From assembly GCA_947477755.1 (NCBI GenBank), contig CANJVS010000003.1, forward strand, positions 1 through 35,560: 35,560 nt of DNA. The letters run 5' to 3'. The notes below the pieces were generated by a model. The model was not told the DNA's origin. It ran no database searches and worked only from the letters and a program-made list of their open reading frames with translations. Of this stretch, positions 1-9,223 are shown one piece after another (within the stretch, counting starts at the first letter, position 1; each line of letters opens with the position of its first letter). Source of the stretch: Verrucomicrobiaceae bacterium. Its GTDB lineage: Bacteria > Verrucomicrobiota > Verrucomicrobiia > Verrucomicrobiales > Verrucomicrobiaceae. Position numbers and translations under genes: made by a program.

Positions 1-1
1 C

Positions 2-2833
2 CTGAAGCAGACGGAAGAGCGGTGGCAGTTTGCCCTGCAAAACAACGGACTCGGAGTCTGGGATTGGAATATCCTCAGCGGCTGCGTCCTATATACCGAC
101 CGTCTGCAGGAAATGCTTGGCTACGAACCCGGCGAATGGCCACAGCATGTGGACAGTTGGGCGGGTCGCGTTCACCCTGACGACCTTTCCCTCGTCATGA
201 GCGAGATGAACTGTTGCTTGGCCGGAGAAAAAACGGACTACATCTGCGAGCACCGATTGCGCTGCAAGGATGGAGGATGGCTCTGGGTGCAGGACGTGGG
301 ACGGATCGTTTCATTCACTCAGGAAGGAAAGCCGCAGCGCATGATCGGCACGCAGATGGATATCCATATCCGAAAGCAGGCGGAATTACTCAACAGGAAG
401 CGAATCACCCTGATGAACAGCATGCGATCAGCACAGGAGCAGTTTATCGCAACCAACAATCCTGGTCCGGTCTTTTCCGAGATGCTTAAGGTCATCCTGA
501 ATTACACGGAGAGTTCTTTTGGCTTCATTGGTGAGGTCTTGCATGCTGAAGATGGAAATCCCTATATTAACTGCTATTCAACATCCGGAATTACCCCGAT
601 CGACTCCAGCAAAGATTCGTTGCAGTCCGCAACTCCCATTGGGTTCCAGAGCCGGGATCTTAAATCACTTTCAACCGCTGCAATGGTGACGGGTTTGCCA
701 TTCATTGCGAACGAGATGAGTAATGATCCACGGCCGAGCGGACTGCCTCCAGGACACCCGTCCATTGCATGCTTTCTGGGGTTGCCTATTTTCAGTGGTC
801 TTGAAATGGTCGGTATCGTCTGTGTCGCAAACAGTCCGGCTGGTTATCAACGCGATGTCGTTGGTGAACTTGATCCGTTCAGTGCCGCCGCAAGCAGCAT
901 GATCATTGCACGCCGGGAGATCGAACGACAAGCTAAGCTCGAGGAAGAACTTCGCAATGCGCGTGACCTGGCTGAGGGTGCAAGTCGTGCGAAAAGCGAG
1001 TTTTTAGCGGTGATCAGTCATGAGATACGCACGCCAATGAATGGCGTCATTGGTATGGCGGATCTACTGCGTGACACGGATCTCAACAGCTCCCAATCCG
1101 AGATGGTTGAAGCCATCATGCATAGTGGCCATGCACTCGTCTCGATCATTGACGACATCCTCGACATCGCAAAAATCGAGGCAGGAAAGATTGTTCTGCG
1201 CAATCATTCCGTTAAATTGGACGACCTGATTGACGGCGTGGCAGACCTCCTGGCTCATGAGGCTGCGGACAAGGAGCTGGAACTTGTCATCATCATCGAT
1301 CCCAAATTACCCGACATCATCACGGGCGATACCGGACGCCTGCGCCAGGTTCTCCTGAACCTGGTTGGCAACGCTGTTAAATTCACCGAGCAGGGAAGCG
1401 TGGTGATTCGTGTCTCCGGATTGGACAGGCAGATCTTGTTCAGCGTGGAGGATACCGGTATCGGTATTGGAATAGAAGATCAGAATCGCCTCTTCCTGCC
1501 CTTCACTCAGGTGGACGCGTCAGCTTCCCGCCGGTTCGGTGGGACAGGACTTGGTTTGGCCATTTGTAAAAAGCTCGTCAATCTTCAAAACGGTGAGATT
1601 GGCATGGAGAGTGAACTCGGCAGGGGCTCACGCTTCTGGTTCAGCCTCTTTTGTTCTGCCAGCGATGAGATACCAAACACGAAATGGTCGCCAGTTTCGC
1701 GCCCTTTGATCATCTGGGTCGCTGACGAGTCCGAGCATGTCCGCAATTCGATTTGCTCGGCTCTGGAGACCTCAACGATCACCCTGATGGAAGTGCCAAG
1801 CATAGCCAGGTTGCAAACAAATCTGCGCGAAAACCATCACTCCTTTGACATCCTCTTCATTGATGGCTCATGGTTGACTAAATCTCTACTCGACACACTT
1901 GAAAAGTGGAGAAACCAGGGGACATCAAACGAGCGAAAAATCATACTCACCCGCCGTGCCTCTGAAGGCATTCAGGTTCCTGCTGAGTGGCGCCTGCTAT
2001 CCCGTCCACTTCATCGCAGCGCAATTCGTTATTCACTAAAACCGCAACTACCGGCCTATGTCACCTCTGCTCCAGAGCAGGGAATAAATGAACACCTCGG
2101 TCTCAAAGTTCTCGTCGCCGAAGACAATCGGGTAAACGCCAGGCTTGCCGTTTTGCTTTTACGCAAGATGGGCTGCGAGACAGATATTGCAGTCAATGGC
2201 AAAGAGGCAATTCGTCTGCATCAACAGCATGCCTACGATGTCATTCTCATGGACTGTCAAATGCCTGTCATCGACGGCTACGAGGCTGCCTGCCGCATTC
2301 GCGCACTGGAAGCAACGTCTCCAGTGGCTACCCCTCCCTGCGGAATCATCGCCATGACAGCCAACGCTTTTCCGGGGGATCGCACTCGCTGCCTGGAAGC
2401 TGGCATGGACGACTATCTGGCAAAGCCCTTCAATTCATCTTCCCTGCACCTCATCCTATCTCGGTTCGTGCATAAAAAGCCAAGCTTGCATGAACAGGCA
2501 AGTAATGAAGCGGTTCATTCGGCAAGATCTCAGTTGGAAAAGCAGATCGGTAAAGATGCGACCAGGGAATTGATCGGTATCTGGCTGGTTGAAACCCCTC
2601 AGCGCTTGGAGATGATTCGCCAGTCCCTGAAAGAGGGCAGAAATGAAGACGCTCGAAAAGCCGCGCATGCCTTGCGCGGTGGTTGTTCAATCTTTGGATT
2701 GACCGGCATCCACGATTGTTGCCGCGAAATCGAAGATAAAGTTCGTCAGTCGGAACCTTTAACCAAAACACATGTCGACAAATTGATCCGTGAAATCGAA
2801 GAAGGCATGAAGAGGCTCTCGGCAGGAGCTTAA
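2..2833 (+). CDS. Hybrid sensor histidine kinase/response regulator (PAS - GAF - HisKA - HATPase - degenerate REC-like - REC - HPt), 5'-truncated by window edge
   Basis: The reading frame is open upstream of the listed ATG at 113 (LKQTEERWQFALQNNGLGVWDWN..., PAS-like). H-box FLAVISHEIRTPMNGVIGMADLL; G-box FGGTGLGLAICKKLV; REC VLVAEDNRVNARL...VILMDCQMPVIDGYEA...LAKPF; HPt-like AAHALRGGCSIFG. Confidence 0.95.
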   Translation: MKQTEERWQFALQNNGLGVWDWNILSGCVLYTDRLQEMLGYEPGEWPQHVDSWAGRVHPDDLSLVMSEMNCCLAGEKTDYICEHRLRCKDGGWLWVQDVGRIVSFTQEGKPQRMIGTQMDIHIRKQAELLNRKRITLMNSMRSAQEQFIATNNPGPVFSEMLKVILNYTESSFGFIGEVLHAEDGNPYINCYSTSGITPIDSSKDSLQSATPIGFQSRDLKSLSTAAMVTGLPFIANEMSNDPRPSGLPPGHPSIACFLGLPIFSGLEMVGIVCVANSPAGYQRDVVGELDPFSAAASSMIIARREIERQAKLEEELRNARDLAEGASRAKSEFLAVISHEIRTPMNGVIGMADLLRDTDLNSSQSEMVEAIMHSGHALVSIIDDILDIAKIEAGKIVLRNHSVKLDDLIDGVADLLAHEAADKELELVIIIDPKLPDIITGDTGRLRQVLLNLVGNAVKFTEQGSVVIRVSGLDRQILFSVEDTGIGIGIEDQNRLFLPFTQVDASASRRFGGTGLGLAICKKLVNLQNGEIGMESELGRGSRFWFSLFCSASDEIPNTKWSPVSRPLIIWVADESEHVRNSICSALETSTITLMEVPSIARLQTNLRENHHSFDILFIDGSWLTKSLLDTLEKWRNQGTSNERKIILTRRASEGIQVPAEWRLLSRPLHRSAIRYSLKPQLPAYVTSAPEQGINEHLGLKVLVAEDNRVNARLAVLLLRKMGCETDIAVNGKEAIRLHQQHAYDVILMDCQMPVIDGYEAACRIRALEATSPVATPPCGIIAMTANAFPGDRTRCLEAGMDDYLAKPFNSSSLHLILSRFVHKKPSLHEQASNEAVHSARSQLEKQIGKDATRELIGIWLVETPQRLEMIRQSLKEGRNEDARKAAHALRGGCSIFGLTGIHDCCREIEDKVRQSEPLTKTHVDKLIREIEEGMKRLSAGA

Positions 2834-2836
2834 AAC

Positions 2837-3541
2837 TTATAGCACGTTGCCTTTGGACTGAGATTGAGCTAGCACGGCCAATGCCCCCTCTTTTGAACTC
2901 ACATGAAGCTTTTGATAGACCTTCTTCATGTGAACACGGACCGTTTCGTGGCTCAGGCCGAGTGCTGCTGCTGTTTCCTTGGCCGAACCATATTTTGAAA
3001 TCAATTTAAGCACTTCAAACTCGCGATCAGTCAGGCTTTTCACGCCTGACGATTGACCGTTATGACCACCTCGCGCCCCTCGCGCCCCTCCTCCCATGCT
3101 TAAAAACTCATCCACAAGTAGTTTGGCAATCACAGGGCTCAAGCTGACGCCGTCATGAATGACCGATCGAATGCTGCCTAGCAGTTCATCCGGACTTGAA
3201 TTCTTCACTAGATATCCAGAGGCGCCGGCCCGCATGGCCGCAAACACATCCCTCGGATCGCTGGAAGAAGTCAGAACAATGCACGACAACTCTGGCTGCT
3301 TCTGATGCATTCGCTGAATCAAGGAAATTCCACTCTCTCCAGGCAGCTCCAGATCAACCAACAGTAAATCCAATTCATTCCGTTCTGAGTTGGTCACAAA
3401 ATCCTCCGCCGACTCCCAAACCGTCACCGAACCAACCTCTGCCTGACTTTGCAGTAGTGCAGCCAGGTAGGTGCGGATCATACGATCATCTTCGACGAGA
3501 CCGATCCGCCTGCCTTGAGTCTGGTTAGTGGTGTTGAGCAT
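2837..3541 (-). CDS. Response regulator, NarL/LuxR family (REC + HTH_LuxR)
   Basis: N-terminal RIGLVEDDRMIRTYLAALL, DLLLVDLELPGESGI; C-terminal LTDREFEVLKLISKYGSAKETAAALGLSHETVRVHMKKVYQKLHV. Confidence 0.95.
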   Translation of the reverse strand: MLNTTNQTQGRRIGLVEDDRMIRTYLAALLQSQAEVGSVTVWESAEDFVTNSERNELDLLLVDLELPGESGISLIQRMHQKQPELSCIVLTSSSDPRDVFAAMRAGASGYLVKNSSPDELLGSIRSVIHDGVSLSPVIAKLLVDEFLSMGGGARGARGGHNGQSSGVKSLTDREFEVLKLISKYGSAKETAAALGLSHETVRVHMKKVYQKLHVSSKEGALAVLAQSQSKGNVL

Positions 3542-3668
3542 CCCATTTCATGGCGGGCACAATTACAGACGGCAAGTTTATTTTTACAACTATTTTGAGT
3601 ATATCCCACGAGTGCTCTAAAGCGTCTGAATCGTGGTAACGACTGCAACACCGGACAGACCAAGCAGA

Positions 3669-4628
3669 TTAGTTTCCTGTGTGCTTGCCCAAGGCGCGAA
3701 ATTTCTGGTATCTCTGCTCTAAAAGCTGCGGGATTGGCAACTTTTCCAATTCAGAAATGGCCGCAAGCACGGCCGTCTTGAGCGAGGCTGCAGAGGTCTC
3801 ATGATCATTGTGAGCGCCACCGAGAGGCTCGGGCACGATGCCGTCGATGACTCCTAGTTCCGACAGATCCTGGGCACTTAGTTTCAGAGCTGAAGCCGCC
3901 TCGGGGGCATGTTCACGGTGCTTCCACAAGATGGCTGCGCATCCTTCCGGGCTGATCACGCTGTAGTAGGCATTCTCCATCATGAGCACACGGTCGGCTA
4001 TGCCGATGCCAAGAGCTCCACCAGAGCCGCCCTCACCAATCACGACGGCCACCACGGGAGTGCGCAGGGTCATCATCTCACGCAGATTAAAGGCGATGGC
4101 TTCAGCGATGTTACGCTCCTCAGCGCCAATACCTGGAAACGCGCCGGGGGTGTCGATCAAGGTCACGATCGGGAGGCCAAACTTTTCTGCGAGGCGCATG
4201 AGTCGCAGGGCTTTTCGATAACCTTCCGGATGTGCGCTGCCGAAGTTGCGCAGCAAATTTTCCTTGGTGTCACGACCCTTCTGATGCCCGATGACAACCA
4301 CCTTCTTATCGCCCCAGGTGGCAAAGCCAGCCGGCATGGCGTGATCGTCACCGATGTGCCGGTCACCGTGCACCTCGATGAATTCATCACAGCAGTGCTT
4401 CACATAATCGAGCATGAAGGGCCGCTGGATGTGACGGGAGATTTGCACGCGTTGCCAGGGGTTGAGGTTGATGTGGATGTCGCGCTGCAGGTTGTCGGCT
4501 TTTTTCTCTAACTCAGCAATCTGTGCGGCCAGCTTGTCGCTTGGTTTGTTGGCTAGTTTTTTTCTCGCCTCCTCGATTTCTTCGCGGAGTTTAACAACGG
4601 GTTTTTCAAATTCCAAGACTAGTTTCAT
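3669..4628 (-). CDS. accA: Acetyl-CoA carboxylase carboxyltransferase subunit alpha
   Basis: 319 aa with AccA hallmarks: NPWQRVQISRHIQRP, FGSAHPEGYRKALRLMRLAEKF, TLIDTPGAFPGIGAEERNIAEAIA, VVIGEGGSGGALGIGIADRVLMMENAYYSVISPEGCAAILW. Confidence 0.97.
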   Translation of the reverse strand: MKLVLEFEKPVVKLREEIEEARKKLANKPSDKLAAQIAELEKKADNLQRDIHINLNPWQRVQISRHIQRPFMLDYVKHCCDEFIEVHGDRHIGDDHAMPAGFATWGDKKVVVIGHQKGRDTKENLLRNFGSAHPEGYRKALRLMRLAEKFGLPIVTLIDTPGAFPGIGAEERNIAEAIAFNLREMMTLRTPVVAVVIGEGGSGGALGIGIADRVLMMENAYYSVISPEGCAAILWKHREHAPEAASALKLSAQDLSELGVIDGIVPEPLGGAHNDHETSAASLKTAVLAAISELEKLPIPQLLEQRYQKFRALGKHTGN

Positions 4629-4655
4629 GGTCTAAAGATGGGGGTGCGGTGTAGG

Positions 4656-5579
4656 CTAGCGGACAATGTAGAGTTTTGATCCATTGCGGACGAGCGCAAA
4701 CAATTCCTCAAGATCTGCGCGGGCCAGAAAGATGCCGGATTCAGGAGTTGCTGCCTCAGCCAGACTGTCTGCAACTGGCGGTGTTGCAGGAGGTTCGGTA
4801 CCGGGTTGCGCCTTGGCCATGGCCGGGGGCGTGATGCGCAGGGCGACCCCAGCGCGGCTTCCGGGAAGCCATTTCTCGGCATTGATGTAGCGCGGGTCGT
4901 TTGAGAGAATGGATTTGCCTTCGGCTACTGCGGACTTGCCCTTGATCTCCATTTCCGCAGGAGCTTTCACTCCGGGCGGCAGCCGGATGCTTTCGGCTAG
5001 ATACTCCTTGAAAAAGTATTCCTTCTCCCCGGCTTTGCGACGAAGTGTGACGGTCTTTTCAGAGATGTCCACGACGACCGAAAAATCGAGTGGCTGAATG
5101 GTGAGATGGTCGCCCGGCTGCAATGTGTTTCCCATCAGTCCATTCAAGCGAACGAGCATGTCCATGTTTGTAGCCTGCCTGGTGGCAATAAGTGCCAATG
5201 AATCACCCGGTTGAACAATGTAGTCTCGCTTGCCGATTTTATTTTTTAACGAGTAAATCTCATCAAGATTGATCTCGCCAATAATCCGTTTGGCTTCCGT
5301 GCAGGTAGCGGAATCAGGGAACTGCTGAAGCATCTTGTAGAGGAGTTCCCGGCCTTCATGAATCTTGTTCTCCTTAATCTGAGCGATCGCCACATCAAAG
5401 CGCTTTGACCCGGGATCGAAGCGTGGCATGTCGATTTTTTTCATCCCGGCCATCTCGGCCTGAATGAGTTTTTCTGGCGTCAGCACCCTGGTGTAAAAAT
5501 AATACGCCGTGGCCATGCATCCGAGAGTGATGCTCAGAGTGACCAGGAAGAGCAGGAGTTTAAGTTGCGTTTTGGCCAT
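4656..5579 (-). CDS. Membrane-anchored LysM protein with degenerate YkuD (L,D-transpeptidase)-like C-terminal region
   Basis: N-terminal TM (LLLFLVTLSITLGCMATAYYF); LysM IVQPGDSLALIATRQATNMDMLVRLNGLMGNTLQPGDHLTIQP; C-terminus VVVDISEKTVTLRRK...SGIFLARADLEELFALVRNGSKLYIV resembles YkuD but lacks the catalytic His/Cys. Confidence 0.8.
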   Translation of the reverse strand: MAKTQLKLLLFLVTLSITLGCMATAYYFYTRVLTPEKLIQAEMAGMKKIDMPRFDPGSKRFDVAIAQIKENKIHEGRELLYKMLQQFPDSATCTEAKRIIGEINLDEIYSLKNKIGKRDYIVQPGDSLALIATRQATNMDMLVRLNGLMGNTLQPGDHLTIQPLDFSVVVDISEKTVTLRRKAGEKEYFFKEYLAESIRLPPGVKAPAEMEIKGKSAVAEGKSILSNDPRYINAEKWLPGSRAGVALRITPPAMAKAQPGTEPPATPPVADSLAEAATPESGIFLARADLEELFALVRNGSKLYIVR

Positions 5580-5653
5580 TTCAGAAGAGCTGAAAGGTTA
5601 ATCCGCCGCCGGCTGGCACAAATATGGAAGTCGGTGCTTTCATCCTCTTCGGC

Positions 5654-6187
5654 TCACTCCAGCAGACCCCGCCTCTTAAAGTCGAAAAGATTGATCTTCT
5701 GTGACTTTTCAATCATTTCGACGGTGAACTTTAACAGGCTGATCTCCCAGGTGTCATCCACACCGGTGATCACGGCACGCATTGGATTACCGGAAACGCG
5801 TATGGCATCCAGCAGCTTGTCACAAACTTGATTGATGGGTTCATGAATGATTTCCTCCTGCATGTCGCCCACCTTGAAGCTGAAGCCGTATTTTAGAATT
5901 GCCAGTTTGTGCAGGTTCTCACGCAGGAAGTTGCCAAAAGCATGTCCTTGTGGACCAAATCCCTCGAAATCAAAATCTGCTACTGAGGCTGGATCTGGAC
6001 GAAGGATTAGGGGTTTTTGCGCTGTGATCTGACCCACACGTATGCGGGTGGTGTTGATCTTATCCATGAGTTCGGTCACAAGCTGGAACTCAAACTGTGT
6101 GCTGCCAAAGGTGTCGATCCGGCGATCCGGTTCGTGGATCACCTGAGTGTTCTCAACGGCGTATTGGATGTCAAATTCACTGGGCAT
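5654..6187 (-). CDS. Conserved hypothetical protein (177 aa)
   Basis: Complete ORF, normal amino-acid composition, no antisense competitor with recognisable homology; no family recognised. Confidence 0.7.
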   Translation of the reverse strand: MPSEFDIQYAVENTQVIHEPDRRIDTFGSTQFEFQLVTELMDKINTTRIRVGQITAQKPLILRPDPASVADFDFEGFGPQGHAFGNFLRENLHKLAILKYGFSFKVGDMQEEIIHEPINQVCDKLLDAIRVSGNPMRAVITGVDDTWEISLLKFTVEMIEKSQKINLFDFKRRGLLE

Positions 6188-6303
6188 GTTCGGACGTCGA
6201 GGCTAAGCGGGACGAGGGCGGTAGCCAGCGTTTTTTGCTGACAACATCCGCGAGGCTAGTGCGCTATTTGATCGAGCCACCGCGTCCGCACCGTAGGAGT
6301 CTA

Positions 6304-7380
6304 ATGCGTTATCTGTCTCTTTTGACCATTCTGCCTTTGTCTATTGGAAGCGTCTTTGCTGAAATTCCTCCGATTAGAGGGCTTAGTCGCTCCAATTTAT
6401 TAGAATATCACGATCATTCCGGTGCCGTGAAAATCGCCGCCGCTCCTGCTGAATGGGAAATGCGCCGTCAGGAAGCCCTCGCAGGTTTTCTAAGCATGAC
6501 CGGACCTCTGCCTGGTGCCGATCAACGTTGCGCGCTCGACATGCGGATCGAGGAGGAGACTGACTGTGGTAGCTACATCCGCCGCTTGATTAGTTACCAA
6601 TCGTCACCCGGCGGTCGCGTACCGGCTTACTTATGCATTCCCAAAACAGCCCTCAGCGGCAGACCTGTCCCGGCAGTCCTCTGTCTGCACCCCACGGAAA
6701 ATTCCATCGGTCACAAAGTCGTCGTCGGACTCGGCGGCAAACCGCATCGCCAGTATGCGTCCGAATTAGCCGAGCGTGGTTACGTCACTCTTTCACCAAG
6801 CTATCCCCTGCTGGCCAAGTATCAGCCTGATCTCAAGGCTCTCGGCTTCACCAGTGGCACCATGAAAGCCATTTGGGACAATATTCGCGGACTCGATCTG
6901 CTGGAGACACTGCCGTTTGTAAAAAAACAAGTGGGATTCGCCACCATCGGCCACTCTCTTGGCGGACATAACAGTATCTTCACGGCCGTTCATGATATCC
7001 GGTTAAAAGTTATCGTATCAAGCTGCGGCTTTGATTCAGTTCTTGATTACTATGACGGCAACATCAAAGGCTGGGTGCAGGAGCGCTACATCCTCAAGAT
7101 GGGTGATTACCTCGGTCACCCAAAGGATGTCCCTTTTGACTACTACGAACTGATCGCGGCACTGGCCCCTCGCCGCGTTTTTGTGAATGCGCCGATGAAA
7201 GACGCCAATTTCAAATGGGATAGCGTGGATCGCATCGCCGCCGCTGCCCGTCCTATATATGCTCTGTTAAATGCGGGAAATAATTTAACCATTCGCCATC
7301 CAGAAAGTGATCATGATTTCCCCGATAAGGTGCGCTTTGAATCTTATGACGTAATTCAACAGGTACTCGGAAACCCCTGA
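6304..7380 (+). CDS. Secreted alpha/beta hydrolase (dienelactone-hydrolase/acetyl-esterase-like)
   Basis: The ORF is listed from 6097, but the ATG at 6304 gives a signal peptide (MRYLSLLTILPLSIGSVFA). Nucleophile elbow TIGHSLGGHNS; PAVLCLHPTE; acid/His near HPESDHDFPD. Confidence 0.85.
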   Translation: MRYLSLLTILPLSIGSVFAEIPPIRGLSRSNLLEYHDHSGAVKIAAAPAEWEMRRQEALAGFLSMTGPLPGADQRCALDMRIEEETDCGSYIRRLISYQSSPGGRVPAYLCIPKTALSGRPVPAVLCLHPTENSIGHKVVVGLGGKPHRQYASELAERGYVTLSPSYPLLAKYQPDLKALGFTSGTMKAIWDNIRGLDLLETLPFVKKQVGFATIGHSLGGHNSIFTAVHDIRLKVIVSSCGFDSVLDYYDGNIKGWVQERYILKMGDYLGHPKDVPFDYYELIAALAPRRVFVNAPMKDANFKWDSVDRIAAAARPIYALLNAGNNLTIRHPESDHDFPDKVRFESYDVIQQVLGNP

Positions 7381-7548
7381 AGTGTTATCCCATGAATTCC
7401 AAACCTTGGTTTAAAAAATGTTGAAGATCACTTTCATAATGTTTGAAATCGTGGATGTGAAGTTTCCCAAGATGAGGTCACTCATCTCATTCTACGTGCA
7501 GTCTTTTCTTTCATCACAACGTGTTTACCGCTGATTCTCTGAATCGTT

Positions 7549-9159
7549 ATGCATTCTGATTATTTTCAGCCCGAAAAACTCCTCGCCGTAGGACCCTCGG
7601 CGAAAGTGTATCGTGGCGTGGAAATTGCCACAGGTCGCAAGGTGCTGATTAAGGTCCTCCTCGCCGAACATGAAACCCCGTACCCGCTGGATCTCGAGAT
7701 GTTGCAGATGCTGGCTCCCTCTTTGATGCAGGTCCGGCACCCGCAGATTGCCGGATTAATCACACTGTTGCCGGCGGAAGATGAGTTTGTGCTGGTCTAT
7801 GAATTCATGCCGGGGATCAGCGGGCGGGCACTGCCACAAGTGAAAAAAATCACCGCCAGTGATGTTCGGGCACTGGCGGTACAGTTGATGCATGCGCTTC
7901 TGATGGGTGAACATCAACATCAGCCACATGGTGATCTTAAGCCGAGTAATTTGATCATTGCCAATCATCCCGGTGGCGGACTTTTCCTCCAGGTGCAGGA
8001 CTGGGGCCTCGCACTGGCCCGCCCACAATCTTCTCCCGAATCTCTCTGGTTCCGCTCACCAGAGCTGCATCGTGGCGCACCCATTTCCTCGCAGAGCGAT
8101 CTCTTCACTTCAGCGGCGAGCCTGTTTTTTCTAGCTACCGGTGCCGCACCAGCCCAGGGCAATACACCGGAGGAAATCCTGGCTGACTTGAGTACTTTTG
8201 ACCTGCGGGGCTCGCTCAATCTTATGCGCCCGGACATCGACCAGACTTTCGTCGACTGGCTGGCCTGGCTGCTCAATCCGGCACCGGAGCAGCGCCCACC
8301 ATCTGTGGCACATGCTCTGGATGCGTTAATGCGAACCATGCAAGCTGACTTTGTATATCAGCCGCAACCAGCTCCGGAAATGGCTCCAGGCTCAGCTACA
8401 GGCCCGCTGCTCCCTGGACCCGCCACACGCTCAATTCCTAGGCCGGTGGTTCCTCGCCATGCCATGCCGCGCCCGGCGACGCCTTCTGCCGCTTCACCCA
8501 CGACAGCACCACCATCAGATCGCAAAACAACCTCTGCGGCACCCAAAACCGCGATTGCTCCGAAAAAGAGCGGCCTGAACGGGAAGGTCATCCTCGCTAT
8601 TGTGCTGAACCTTCTCGCGCTTGTTGCCCTGCTTTGGTTCTTCCACCTCATTCCAGGAACGGGTGGCCCGAAAAAAATTGAATCAACGCCGGTCACTGCA
8701 CCCAAGGTGCCAAAACCCACCGCTTCTGTTGAAAGCAAAAGCCTCAGAGGGCGCTATGTGCGCGTTTCGATGCAGGGGAAGGGGATCATCAGTCTGGCGG
8801 AAATGCAGGTCTTTAGTGGTGCTCAGAATATTGCCAGTCAAGGCACCGCCACTCAAAGCAGCGTCCATTCGGACAGCACTGCTGATCGCGCCATCGATAA
8901 CAACACGGATGGAGACCCAAAGAGTGGCAGCGTGACCATTACGCACTTCAATGACAAGGACCCCCTCTGGCAACTCGACCTCGGACGGGAACTGCCTCTG
9001 GACAAAATTGTGATTTGGAACCGGACGGATGACGAAAAGCGCATTGATCAATTGAAAAACTTCACCGTCTCCGTGCTCAATGACCAGCAGGGTGTCGTGT
9101 GGGAAAAGAAAATCGATCAGGCTCCCAAGCCTAGTGTGGCGCTGGCACTCGCCAAATAA
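7549..9159 (+). CDS. Ser/Thr protein kinase with TM segment and C-terminal F5/8 type C (discoidin)-like domain
   Basis: Kinase motifs [25 protein letters not shown] (DWG variant of DFG), WFRSPELH; Pro-rich linker; [22 protein letters not shown]-terminal [23 protein letters not shown]...[22 protein letters not shown]...[19 protein letters not shown]. Confidence 0.9.
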   Translation: MHSDYFQPEKLLAVGPSAKVYRGVEIATGRKVLIKVLLAEHETPYPLDLEMLQMLAPSLMQVRHPQIAGLITLLPAEDEFVLVYEFMPGISGRALPQVKKITASDVRALAVQLMHALLMGEHQHQPHGDLKPSNLIIANHPGGGLFLQVQDWGLALARPQSSPESLWFRSPELHRGAPISSQSDLFTSAASLFFLATGAAPAQGNTPEEILADLSTFDLRGSLNLMRPDIDQTFVDWLAWLLNPAPEQRPPSVAHALDALMRTMQADFVYQPQPAPEMAPGSATGPLLPGPATRSIPRPVVPRHAMPRPATPSAASPTTAPPSDRKTTSAAPKTAIAPKKSGLNGKVILAIVLNLLALVALLWFFHLIPGTGGPKKIESTPVTAPKVPKPTASVESKSLRGRYVRVSMQGKGIISLAEMQVFSGAQNIASQGTATQSSVHSDSTADRAIDNNTDGDPKSGSVTITHFNDKDPLWQLDLGRELPLDKIVIWNRTDDEKRIDQLKNFTVSVLNDQQGVVWEKKIDQAPKPSVALALAK

Positions 9160-9223
9160 TTGCCGAGTGCGAAATCGCGAATCAGAAGTGGAGAGAACGG
9201 CCGTCCCATACGAGATCTCAGTT

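Noticed and set aside
6097-6303. N-terminal extension of the alpha/beta hydrolase ORF
   Set aside because: Overlaps the divergent hypothetical gene, and a clear signal peptide starts at ATG 6304.
9080-9223. N-terminal extension of the acyl-CoA synthetase ORF
   Set aside because: Overlaps the kinase C-terminus out of frame; conserved domain begins after ATG 9224.
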